Origin: Deltaproteobacteria bacterium
GTDB taxonomy: Bacteria > Desulfobacterota > DSM-4660 > Desulfatiglandales > B25-G16
Assembly (NCBI GenBank): GCA_020348625.1
Contig: CP070752.1
Coordinates: 707,091 to 715,420, forward strand
Direction: 5' to 3'
Length of the DNA: 8,330 bases
The notes below the pieces were generated by a model. The model was given only the letters and a program-made list of their open reading frames with translations, was not told the DNA's origin and ran no database searches. The first letter of the stretch is position 1; each line of letters opens with the position of its first letter. Of the stretch, positions 1-5,847 are shown piece by piece. The position numbers and the translations under genes are program-made.

Positions 1-258
1 CTATCAAATAGCTGTACGAAAAGTGAGGCCTGTCTTGGTGCACTTAGATGGCAAGGACGACATCACTGTCCCCGCTCCCAGTATAGTCGAAAGCTCTATG
101 CCTTCAGTGACAGACGGTATCGTTGTCCTGCCTGTGGCTTCAGGTTTGGAGAATTTACCGGCACCTATAAGGAAGGCATCCGGATTCCATTGCATGGACT
201 GTCCCACCTATTATATCTGTTTGCCTTAGGTGTTCCCTCGTACCGTGGGAGGAGGTAT
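1..258 (+). pseudogene. N-terminal zinc-ribbon fragment of an IS1595-type transposase (truncated)
   Basis: Frame 1 is open from the window edge. Its first ~85 codons resemble the N-terminus of IS1595/ISXO2-type transposases: a helix ending in LRW, a zinc-ribbon-like segment (C23, then C42-P-A-C45), an F-x-x-F-T-G-T motif at about residues 49-55, and the helix HLLYLFALGVPSYR at 69-82. The catalytic DDE domain that should follow is absent; the frame instead runs into RidA-like sequence. The expected second ribbon cysteine is Ser26 (CPRS rather than CPxC), and one extra residue appears in the loop. Both suggest the fragment is decaying and no longer binds zinc normally. No ATG lies in this part of the frame, so any start is upstream of the window. 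The right boundary is approximate (junction at about 245-275). The family call comes from motif recognition, not a search. Confidence 0.6.
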
Positions 259-594
259 CTTTCCATTGCCCCGAAGGCCGCTCAGGATACCAAGACAGGT
301 GCATGTTTGACCGGTACCATAGCTGTTGAGATGATCGTGTGCCTGGATAAGGTGAGGACCGCGTTGGTGGAGGTGGGGAGTTCTATGGAGAATATTGTCA
401 AGACCCTGATCCTCCTCAAAGACGTGAAAGATTATCAGGTCATGCGGAAGACCGTGTTAGAGTACCACCAGAAGTATGCTCCTCGGCTCGTTGATGAACC
501 GCCGGCCAGTACCTTTATGCAACCTGCCGCCCTTGGTAGGTCAGAGTTCCTGGTGGAGTTAGACGTTATCGCTATCGTTTCTAAGGAATCATGA
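259..594 (+). pseudogene. RidA/YjgF/UK114-like protein, N-terminally truncated and fused to transposase remnant
   Basis: From about codon 90 the same open frame gives a RidA-type C-terminal region: D-T-K-T-G at 96-100, a helix with CLDKVRTALVEVGSS, then VKTLILLKDVKDY, a helix over the EYHQKYAP region, and a final strand EFLVELDVIAIV before TGA at 592-594. RidA family members are small trimeric proteins that deaminate reactive enamines/imines from PLP enzymes, or act in related ways. Here the usual first strands (roughly 20-30 residues) are missing and replaced by transposase sequence. The Arg that carries imine deaminase activity in RidA (Arg105 in E. coli, in a P-A-R-S context) is replaced by Ser170 (P-A-S-T), as in Rid subfamilies lacking that activity. 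The domain is otherwise intact and in frame, so an expressed chimera cannot be excluded, but a pseudogene is more likely. No convincing internal start with a ribosome site was seen; TTG at 190 lies inside the transposase part. Confidence 0.65.
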
Positions 595-741
595 GTGCAA
601 AGCAACGGAGCTGCCGGCTTGATTAGAGCTGGAAAACCAACAGTATGACTTGTCCGTTCTACAAACTGGGAGCATGGATGCTGGGTGAGGGGCAAGAAAC
701 AAAGGGAGCAGCTAGCTGAGGATGATTTGGGCAGGTTAAGT

Positions 742-761
742 GCCCCTATTCGCTATAGGGC
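742..761 (+). terminator. Possible intrinsic terminator hairpin downstream of the ridA-like gene
   Basis: An imperfect hairpin (GCCC, bulged C, TAT, five-base loop, ATA, GGGC) is followed on the plus strand by TTTTCCTCTTT. This fits a weak rho-independent terminator about 150 nt after the ridA-like stop. It has no T-tract on the minus strand and overlaps the end of the MFS remnant. The stem is only seven base pairs with a bulge, so confidence is low. Confidence 0.3.
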
Positions 762-991
762 TTTTCCTCTTTGCCAGGGTTATATCGAGCGTTGCCCATC
801 CCAACAAGATAGCTCGTGCATACAATCCCGAGTCGATCGGCAATCATTCCACCAGGAACCTGCATCAAGGTGTGAGACCAGAGCAAGGCGCTCATCAAAA
901 GCGAGATCTTGACGTACGACGCACCATAGAGGGCCATCAAAGCGTCGAGAGCCGGTTCCTTGCACGCGTGGCGCAGGGTAATCCCGCACGC
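746..991 (-). pseudogene. Remnant of an MFS transporter (early transmembrane segment only)
   Basis: The minus-strand frame between TGA (992-994) and TAG (746-748) encodes 81 residues. Its middle matches the TM2 to loop 2-3 region of major facilitator transporters: a helix SLLMSALLWSHTLMQVPGG followed by the hallmark G-x-x-A-D-R-x-G (GGMIADRLG). The stretch before it (GITLRHACKEPALDALMALYGASYVKIS) looks like the TM1-TM2 loop. TM1 is not present in this frame upstream, and after about residue 65 the sequence stops looking like a membrane protein and ends at TAG. A full MFS protein has about 400 residues and 12 helices, so this is a small relic and cannot be a functional transporter. No start codon with a good ribosome site is evident; TTG/ATG at 935-940 would start inside the fragment. 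Substrate is unknown. Confidence 0.6.
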
Positions 992-1070
992 TCACGGTAT
1001 AATGGTTAACGGCTGTTCAGTCAATGGAAAAACAGTGAAAGTGGGGTGGGCTGAGAGCGAGGTATTCAGT

Positions 1071-2588
1071 TTACTCCTTCTTATCCAGTAATTTGAGGCT
1101 GAGCCTCAGGCAGGCCTCCTCCGCCGACTCCTCTCCTGGGGAGAGGTCGATGATTTTCTGATAAAGGCTCAAGGCTGCCTGTAGATCACCTGAGGCCTCC
1201 TTGGCTTGAGCCAGCTGTTGGAGCAAACCGATATCATCGGGTCTTCTGGCAAGGGCGTCTTCCATCTGTTTGACAGCTCGCTTGGCTCTTTTGCTAGGTG
1301 CAGGAACTTGGGCAGATCCCCTTTGCTTTGCCCGCCTTTCTGATGCTTCTTTCCCCGCATGGGTTTTCGGGTATTCTGGTTGAGCAGCCTTCTCCTTTGA
1401 ATCGGCTGTACTCATGAAATCAGGCCGTTCCAATGGTGCCCGCTCATCATCAATGGTGTCTTGCGAACCTGGAATTACTCCCGGTGTCTCGCCTTCAGCC
1501 AGATCCCGGAAAGCTATCTCATCCTCTGGAACCGTCAGATACTGCGTCTCTTCGGGATCAAAAGTGATCTCTCCCAGGCCTTGTTCATCCATTGTTTCTT
1601 GATGAATTCCCTCAATTTTGTAGTCTTCGTGTTTATCCTGGGCCTTGCCTTGAACAGGCTCGCTCCGCGCATCCGCTCCTTGGGTCTTTTCCTGGACCGC
1701 CTTCTCCTTTGAATCGGCTGTACTCATGAAATCGGGCCGTTCCGATGGTGCCCGTTGATCGTCCATGGTATCTTCTGAACCTATGATTACTCCCGGAGTC
1801 TCGCCTTCAGCCAGATCCCGGAAAGCTATCTCATCCTCTGGAACCGTCAGATACTGCGTTTCTTCAAAATCAAAGCTGATCTCTCCCAGGCCTTCTTCGT
1901 CCCCCATTTCCTCGGCAAACGCTCTTTGCTGTTCAGCTTCTGATTCTGCGTTCCCTATGGCTTCAGCAGGGGTGTTCGGGGCTTGAATCTCCTGAGGTGT
2001 TTCAATCTGTTCCACTTCTGCGTCCAGCGTGCGTTCCCCCAATTCTTCACCTGCGTCTACCTTTTCAATATCCGCCATGAGGTAATCTTCATCCAGCTCC
2101 TCAATTGCCTGGAGGATATCCTTTTCATTCATAACCTGCACGCCAGACTCGGTCTTCTCAAGGAGTCCGTAATCAAGCTCCGCACCACCTGCATCTGGTT
2201 CCTCTCCGCCGATCTTTTCCGCCAGCAAGGACCTCAGGACCCTGTCTTTAGCCTCATCAGACATTGTGAAGCCATTGGTGGGCCCGATAATGATGCCCTC
2301 GGGGTTCTTTCCTTGCCTATAAAGGGTTTTTAGATCTGCGTTGACAGAGTATCTGATCCTGCTCAGGTTCTTCCGTTTTTTCTTTGTTGTGGCAGGATCA
2401 TCAGCAATGCCCCAGAGCAACTTGATGAGTTCATCGGCGCCTATATCCCGTAAGGATTCAATTGAGCTTTCATCCTCGTAAAACTGCCGCAAGACAGTAA
2501 CAAGCCTGTATTTCAATGATTTCTTGTTCTGGTAGTTGAGATTTGAAATGGCCTGGTCTATACCTTTAAGGGTAATCAAAGACGCCAT
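1071..2588 (-). CDS. Acidic repeat-containing protein with unrecognised N-terminal domain and C-terminal TPR-like module
   Basis: This gene encodes 505 residues starting at ATG with a weak GGGGA ribosome site 6-7 nt upstream. No signal peptide or membrane helix is visible, so the product is probably cytoplasmic. Residues 1-120 form a compact, partly basic domain (KKKRKNLSRIRYSVNADL at 69-86, then GKNPEGIIIGPTNGF at 93-107) that looks like a conserved domain, but I cannot name it. Residues about 125-430 are acidic, rich in Glu/Asp/Ala/Pro, and probably largely disordered. They carry two copies of a ~70-residue repeat (about 228-299 and 333-403), each with a core LTVPEDEIAFRDLAEGETPG. Residues about 436-505 form helical TPR-like sequence (LLQQLAQAKEASGDLQAALSLYQKI) about half identical to the C-terminus of the TPR protein at 2911-4752. 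Function is unknown. The 322-bp gap upstream suggests its own promoter. It lies downstream of the Sec operon on the same strand, but a functional link is only suggested by the shared C-terminus. Confidence 0.85.
   Translation of the reverse strand: MASLITLKGIDQAISNLNYQNKKSLKYRLVTVLRQFYEDESSIESLRDIGADELIKLLWGIADDPATTKKKRKNLSRIRYSVNADLKTLYRQGKNPEGIIIGPTNGFTMSDEAKDRVLRSLLAEKIGGEEPDAGGAELDYGLLEKTESGVQVMNEKDILQAIEELDEDYLMADIEKVDAGEELGERTLDAEVEQIETPQEIQAPNTPAEAIGNAESEAEQQRAFAEEMGDEEGLGEISFDFEETQYLTVPEDEIAFRDLAEGETPGVIIGSEDTMDDQRAPSERPDFMSTADSKEKAVQEKTQGADARSEPVQGKAQDKHEDYKIEGIHQETMDEQGLGEITFDPEETQYLTVPEDEIAFRDLAEGETPGVIPGSQDTIDDERAPLERPDFMSTADSKEKAAQPEYPKTHAGKEASERRAKQRGSAQVPAPSKRAKRAVKQMEDALARRPDDIGLLQQLAQAKEASGDLQAALSLYQKIIDLSPGEESAEEACLRLSLKLLDKKE
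1387..1598 (-). repeat. Intragenic direct repeat, copy 2 (C-terminal copy)
   Basis: This is the downstream copy (in the protein) of a ~212-bp direct repeat with a 312-bp (104-codon) period. It shares an identical 62-nt block with the other copy (1486-1547 here, 1798-1859 there) and an identical 35-nt block (1387-1421 versus 1699-1733). The reading frame is kept. Identity includes synonymous positions, pointing to a fairly recent duplication or to gene conversion. Confidence 0.9.
1699..1910 (-). repeat. Intragenic direct repeat, copy 1 (N-terminal copy)
   Basis: This is the partner of the repeat at 1387-1598, offset by exactly 312 bp. It encodes residues about 228-299 of the 505-residue protein, including EETQYLTVPEDEIAF and DFMSTADSKEKA. 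Divergence is concentrated at the edges and around the segment encoding SEDTMDDQRAPS. The ~100 bp between the copies (1599-1698) encodes a charged linker that is not itself repeated. Confidence 0.9.
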
Positions 2589-2910
2589 GTGAATTCCCCG
2601 AGGTATCCTCTTGTATTAGAAGTTATTTGAACAAGGCAAAGTTCATGAATTAACATACAATATTTTTGCTCAATCCTCAACCAGATATGCAATTTTCGGA
2701 CCGGCCCGATGATTGGGTCCCGGAGCGATGCTTGATGCAACTCATCTAGATGTTATTCTCGTGTTTTCGGATTGCCTGACGCACTGAAGAACCGCATCTT
2801 CTCGAGATATGAGACACCAAAGTATCACGGTAATCATGAACTCAGTAAGCATTGGTTATTTCGCTCAAATTGCGGAGAAAAGAACGGGGGCTGAGGAATG
2901 CTAAATGAGT
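2589..2910. other. 322-bp intergenic region between the Sec/TPR operon and the repeat-protein gene
   Basis: No convincing gene was seen here on either strand. The part nearest the 505-residue gene (about 2610-2700) is AT-rich and holds the candidate promoter annotated separately. Around 2699-2725 there are short G/C-rich inverted repeats (GGACC...GGTCC) without a following T-tract. No clear intrinsic terminator was found just after the TPR gene stop at 2911. The region separates two same-strand transcription units. Confidence 0.6.
2652..2680 (-). promoter_or_regulatory. Candidate sigma-70-type promoter for the 505-residue protein gene
   Basis: Read on the minus strand, a -35-like TTGAGG (2675-2680) and a -10-like TATGTT (2652-2657) are spaced by 17 nt. 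Each matches four of six consensus bases. The sequence between is A/T-rich, and the -10 lies about 63 nt before the ATG at 2588. This is a pattern match in AT-rich DNA and may be coincidental. Confidence 0.3.
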
Positions 2911-4752
2911 CTATTTGCGCTTGTTCAAAAGCTGAAACCTCAGCTTGAGATAGGCCTCTTCGGCCTTCTCATCGTCCGGGGATATGGCGAGGATCTTCTT
3001 GTATAAATCGAAAGCTCCCTCAAGATCGCCCGCAGCCTCTTTGAGGGTAGCGAGTTGGTGCAGGAGATCTGTGTCTGAAGGCCTCAATGTGACCGCCTGT
3101 TCCAGTTCCTTTGCGGCTAAGTCATTTTTTCCCAGCTTAAGATAGGCCAGGACGAGGTTTTTTCGGAGCTCCAGATTCTCTGGATTGGCCTTTACACCGG
3201 CGCGCATGTATTGAGCCGCTTGATCAAATCTAGATTGATCCAACAGATAGTTGAAAATGTACCCATAGTAAGAAAGCTTCTTCGGATTGAGTTTGACCAG
3301 TTGTTCTGCTTGCTTAAAGGCAAGATCCTTTCTTTTCTGTCTCTGATAGATATTGAACAGCGATTCCCTTGCCTGCACGTCTTTCGGGTCAATCTCGACC
3401 AGTTTCTCAAAATAGGAGAGGGCCTTTTGCAGGTCTCCTTTTTCCGCCTCCATAACGCCGAGGTTAAAGAGGATTGTAGTATTCTTCGGCTCACGAGCCA
3501 GAATACTTTCATAGACCTCTTTCAAGGCTTTCTTGTCGCCTTGCTTTTCAGCTATGTGGGCCAACAGGGTGAGGGCTTCGGGGTTGCCTGGTTCCTTCCC
3601 TAGAACCTCCTGCAAATATTTCTTAGCCTCTGCGAATTCTCCCTTTTTGAACAGCGACTGTCCGAGCCTGAGCCTTCCATCGATGTCGTCCTGTTTCAGG
3701 TTGACGGCCAGACGCAGGTATTCTTCAGCCTCCTTTGGCCGTTTGAGCTCGTCGTAGATAGAGCCAATATTGTAGTAGAGGTTCGGGTCATTTTTGTCAT
3801 GTTTGGCCGCTTCGAGGTACCATTTGAGGGCCTCATTTTTCTGCCCGCTCTGATATGACAGGTATCCCATGTTTTTCAGGGCCACAGTCTTTTCAGCCCG
3901 CGAAAGGTTTGGCAAAAGCATTTCATACTGGTTAACGGCCTCATTAAGCCTTCCCCTTTCTTCAAGAACCTCGGCAAGGCGAAGTCGCACTTCAAGGTTA
4001 TCAGGCGTTTCCGCGAGAATCTTTTGTAATGTCCTGATAAGGGAGTTGTACTGGCGGAGGTTCTCGTAAGCATCGGCGAGCCGCATCATAAGGTTCAGGT
4101 CCTTCTCTTCTTTGATAATATCCTCGATGATACGCGCCGCTTCCTTCCAGCTCTTGAGCGCCAAATATTCATCCGCCAACCTCATCTTGATCTGGAGATT
4201 GACCCCTGTTTCTTGAACAGCCTTGTTCAAAAAGGTTATCCTTTTCTGAGGATCTATTATCTTATCCGCCTGCATTAGCCAATCGTCTACCGAAGGAGCG
4301 ACAGTCAAAGCTACCTGACCAAGCGTATCATTCTTATATTTGATTTCTATAACGAAGTTATACTGGTGGAAAGGTTCTTCACTGGGCAGCAATTTTGCGA
4401 TGACTGTCTCATCTCGAAAGGCATACACGTCTAAACCCTGACAAAAGAGTCGTATATGCCGATTAAGGGGAATGGAGGTGTCGATCTTTAAGAGCTTGAG
4501 GCTATCGGAAGGCTGAGCTTGAAGGGTCTCTCCTGATGTGAGCACTTTTCTCTCACCGTTGTGCTCAACCAGCAGGTAGTCGAACGCAGGAACTGGATTA
4601 AGGAGGCCCTTGATTGTGGCCTTGACATAGTCACTTCCTAGTCCACCCATCGATACATGGAGAAGGACAGACAGCAAGAGAATAACGAGTAAAGCGATAA
4701 TCCGTCTCGTTCGTTTTCGCTTTGCTCGGCGTGACAGTCTGTCTCCAGCCAA
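2911..4752 (-). CDS. Membrane-anchored TPR protein of the sec operon
   Basis: This gene encodes 613 residues. The start is TTG, immediately after the secF TAA, with a strong AAGGAA ribosome site 5 nt upstream inside the last secF codons; the next Met lies beyond the membrane helix. Residues 1-17 are very basic (RRAKRKRTRR), and about 18-36 form one hydrophobic helix, predicting an N-in anchor with the rest in the periplasm. Residues about 45-155 look beta-rich and contain GLLNPVPAFDYLLVEHNGE, a segment I cannot assign to a named domain. From about 156 to the end there are roughly eleven to twelve tandem TPR units, for example NLYYNIGSIYDELKRPKEAE (324-343) and ILFNLGVMEAEKGDLQKAL (427-445). 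TPR arrays bind other proteins. Its position suggests a role at the periplasmic face of the Sec translocon or in handling exported proteins, but this is inference. Its last ~68 residues are about half identical to the end of the neighbouring 505-residue protein. The TPR and topology calls are firm; the function is not. Confidence 0.9.
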   Translation of the reverse strand: MAGDRLSRRAKRKRTRRIIALLVILLLSVLLHVSMGGLGSDYVKATIKGLLNPVPAFDYLLVEHNGERKVLTSGETLQAQPSDSLKLLKIDTSIPLNRHIRLFCQGLDVYAFRDETVIAKLLPSEEPFHQYNFVIEIKYKNDTLGQVALTVAPSVDDWLMQADKIIDPQKRITFLNKAVQETGVNLQIKMRLADEYLALKSWKEAARIIEDIIKEEKDLNLMMRLADAYENLRQYNSLIRTLQKILAETPDNLEVRLRLAEVLEERGRLNEAVNQYEMLLPNLSRAEKTVALKNMGYLSYQSGQKNEALKWYLEAAKHDKNDPNLYYNIGSIYDELKRPKEAEEYLRLAVNLKQDDIDGRLRLGQSLFKKGEFAEAKKYLQEVLGKEPGNPEALTLLAHIAEKQGDKKALKEVYESILAREPKNTTILFNLGVMEAEKGDLQKALSYFEKLVEIDPKDVQARESLFNIYQRQKRKDLAFKQAEQLVKLNPKKLSYYGYIFNYLLDQSRFDQAAQYMRAGVKANPENLELRKNLVLAYLKLGKNDLAAKELEQAVTLRPSDTDLLHQLATLKEAAGDLEGAFDLYKKILAISPDDEKAEEAYLKLRFQLLNKRK

Positions 4753-5832
4753 TTAGCTTCCTTTCCCTCGCTTCTTTAGGCTGCCCATGCCCCCCTTTCC
4801 AGGCTCTGCGCCCCATAATAGGAGAATAGGGCTTGCCACGAAAATGGAGGAATAGGTGCCGACAATGATACCGACGAGGAGGGCAAAGGCGAAATCATGA
4901 ATGACACCGCCGCCCAGGATGAAAAGGGCTGCCACTACAATGAGGGTAGTCACGGAGGTCAATAGGGTTCGGCTCAGGGTCTCATTAATGCTTTGATTAA
5001 TTAGTTCGGAAAAATCGCGGCGCCGATACCGTCGATAGTTCTCCCTGATTCTGTCGAAGACGACAATGGTATCATTCAGGGAGTAGCCGACAATGGTGAG
5101 CAGGGCTGCTATGACCGGTAACGTGACCTCCCGGTTCGTAAGGGCAAAGGCCCCGATGGTTATGATGACATCGTGAAAGAGCGCAATAATGGCTCCAAGT
5201 GCATATTCCAGGCGCAAAAACCAGCAAAGCCCTATGGTAATGAGAAGGGCGACAACGATAAGCCAAATAACGCTCATTCCGAGCAGAGACATGGTATAGA
5301 CCGCAAAGGCAAGACACGCAGCCATGATGATACTCATGGTCCACTTATATTCGAATCTGCCCGATATATAGATAACCATGAAAAGGAGCGCATAGAAGAT
5401 GGCAAAAAGGGCCTTTTCTCTTAAGTCTTTGCCTATCTTTGGCCCCACCATGTCCACCCTTCTGACTTCCACATTGGTTTCACCGAAAGCGGAATGCAAG
5501 GATTCTTTAACCTGCCGGGACAGGACACTCAGATCAACATCTGCTTGACCAAATCGTATTAGGTACTCGGATCTTCCTTTTTCTCCGAACTCCTGGATAG
5601 TGCTAGCTTCGAAAGCAACTGAGGTTAGGGCGTCACGGATTGCGTCTGGTGTTGTAGGTTGACTGAAGCGCACTTGAATCAGTATGCCGCCGGCAAAATC
5701 CACACCATAGTTAGGCCCGCCCCGAACCAGCAAGAGAACCATCGTGAGCACTATCAACGCGCTCGAAAGGAAAAACGCCTTCCTTCGTCGCCCAATGAAA
5801 TTAATGCTGATGCCAGGTTTAATGAATTCCAT
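4753..5832 (-). CDS. secF: Protein translocase subunit SecF
   Basis: SecF is the second large subunit of the SecDF complex, which uses the proton-motive force to pull exported proteins across the inner membrane after SecYEG/SecA action. The 359-residue product has TM1 at about 18-37, followed by the family motif NYGVDFAGG (41-49) and a periplasmic P1 domain to about 125. A membrane bundle starts at about 140 and contains GYSLNDTIVVFDRIREN (249-265) and the TLSRTLLTS motif. Asp254 and Arg288 correspond to residues important for proton-coupled function in E. coli SecF (Asp213, Arg247). Relative to E. coli SecF (323 aa), about 46 extra residues (163-208) sit between ISGRFEY and ALGAIIALFHD and look like two additional membrane helices. 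The start is ATG with GGAAAGAG upstream, 15 nt after the secD stop. The next gene begins directly after its TAA. Confidence 0.97.
   Translation of the reverse strand: MEFIKPGISINFIGRRRKAFFLSSALIVLTMVLLLVRGGPNYGVDFAGGILIQVRFSQPTTPDAIRDALTSVAFEASTIQEFGEKGRSEYLIRFGQADVDLSVLSRQVKESLHSAFGETNVEVRRVDMVGPKIGKDLREKALFAIFYALLFMVIYISGRFEYKWTMSIIMAACLAFAVYTMSLLGMSVIWLIVVALLITIGLCWFLRLEYALGAIIALFHDVIITIGAFALTNREVTLPVIAALLTIVGYSLNDTIVVFDRIRENYRRYRRRDFSELINQSINETLSRTLLTSVTTLIVVAALFILGGGVIHDFAFALLVGIIVGTYSSIFVASPILLLWGAEPGKGGMGSLKKRGKGS
4756..4766 (-). promoter_or_regulatory. Ribosome binding site for the TPR gene, inside secF; supports the TTG start
   Basis: On the minus strand GGAAAGGAAGC overlaps the last secF codons, with its AAGGAA core 5 nt before the TTG at 4750-4752. 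Stop and start are adjacent (TAA then TTG), so translation of the TPR gene is probably coupled to secF. The strong site makes TTG the best start despite being a rare start codon. Confidence 0.75.
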
Positions 5833-5847
5833 AGAATGCTCTTTCCA

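Noticed and set aside
780..995. Alternative minus-strand frame over the MFS remnant
   Set aside because: Only the neighbouring frame (746-991) carries the MFS helix and GGMIADRLG motif; this one shows no protein-like pattern.
998..1003. Perfect TATAAT on the plus strand
   Set aside because: There is no -35-like element at a suitable distance and no plus-strand gene directly downstream; only antisense to the 505-residue gene would be transcribed.
1094..1108. Short perfect inverted repeat TGAGGCT-G-AGCCTCA near the end of the 505-residue gene
   Set aside because: It lies within codons for the Leu-rich TPR-like tail, has a one-base spacer and no T-tract, so it is neither a good hairpin nor a terminator.
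1983..2333. 116-codon plus-strand frame antisense to the 505-residue gene
   Set aside because: It is a mirror of the acidic coding region, with no ribosome site or recognisable domain.
2699..2725. G/C-rich inverted repeat GGACC...GGTCC as a terminator for the TPR gene
   Set aside because: The stem is only 5 bp, the loop is long, no T-tract follows on the minus strand, and it is about 190 nt from the stop.
2742..2852. Minus-strand 36-codon ATG frame in the intergenic region
   Set aside because: It has no ribosome binding site, and no recognisable motif or composition typical of a small protein; a frame of this length is expected by chance.
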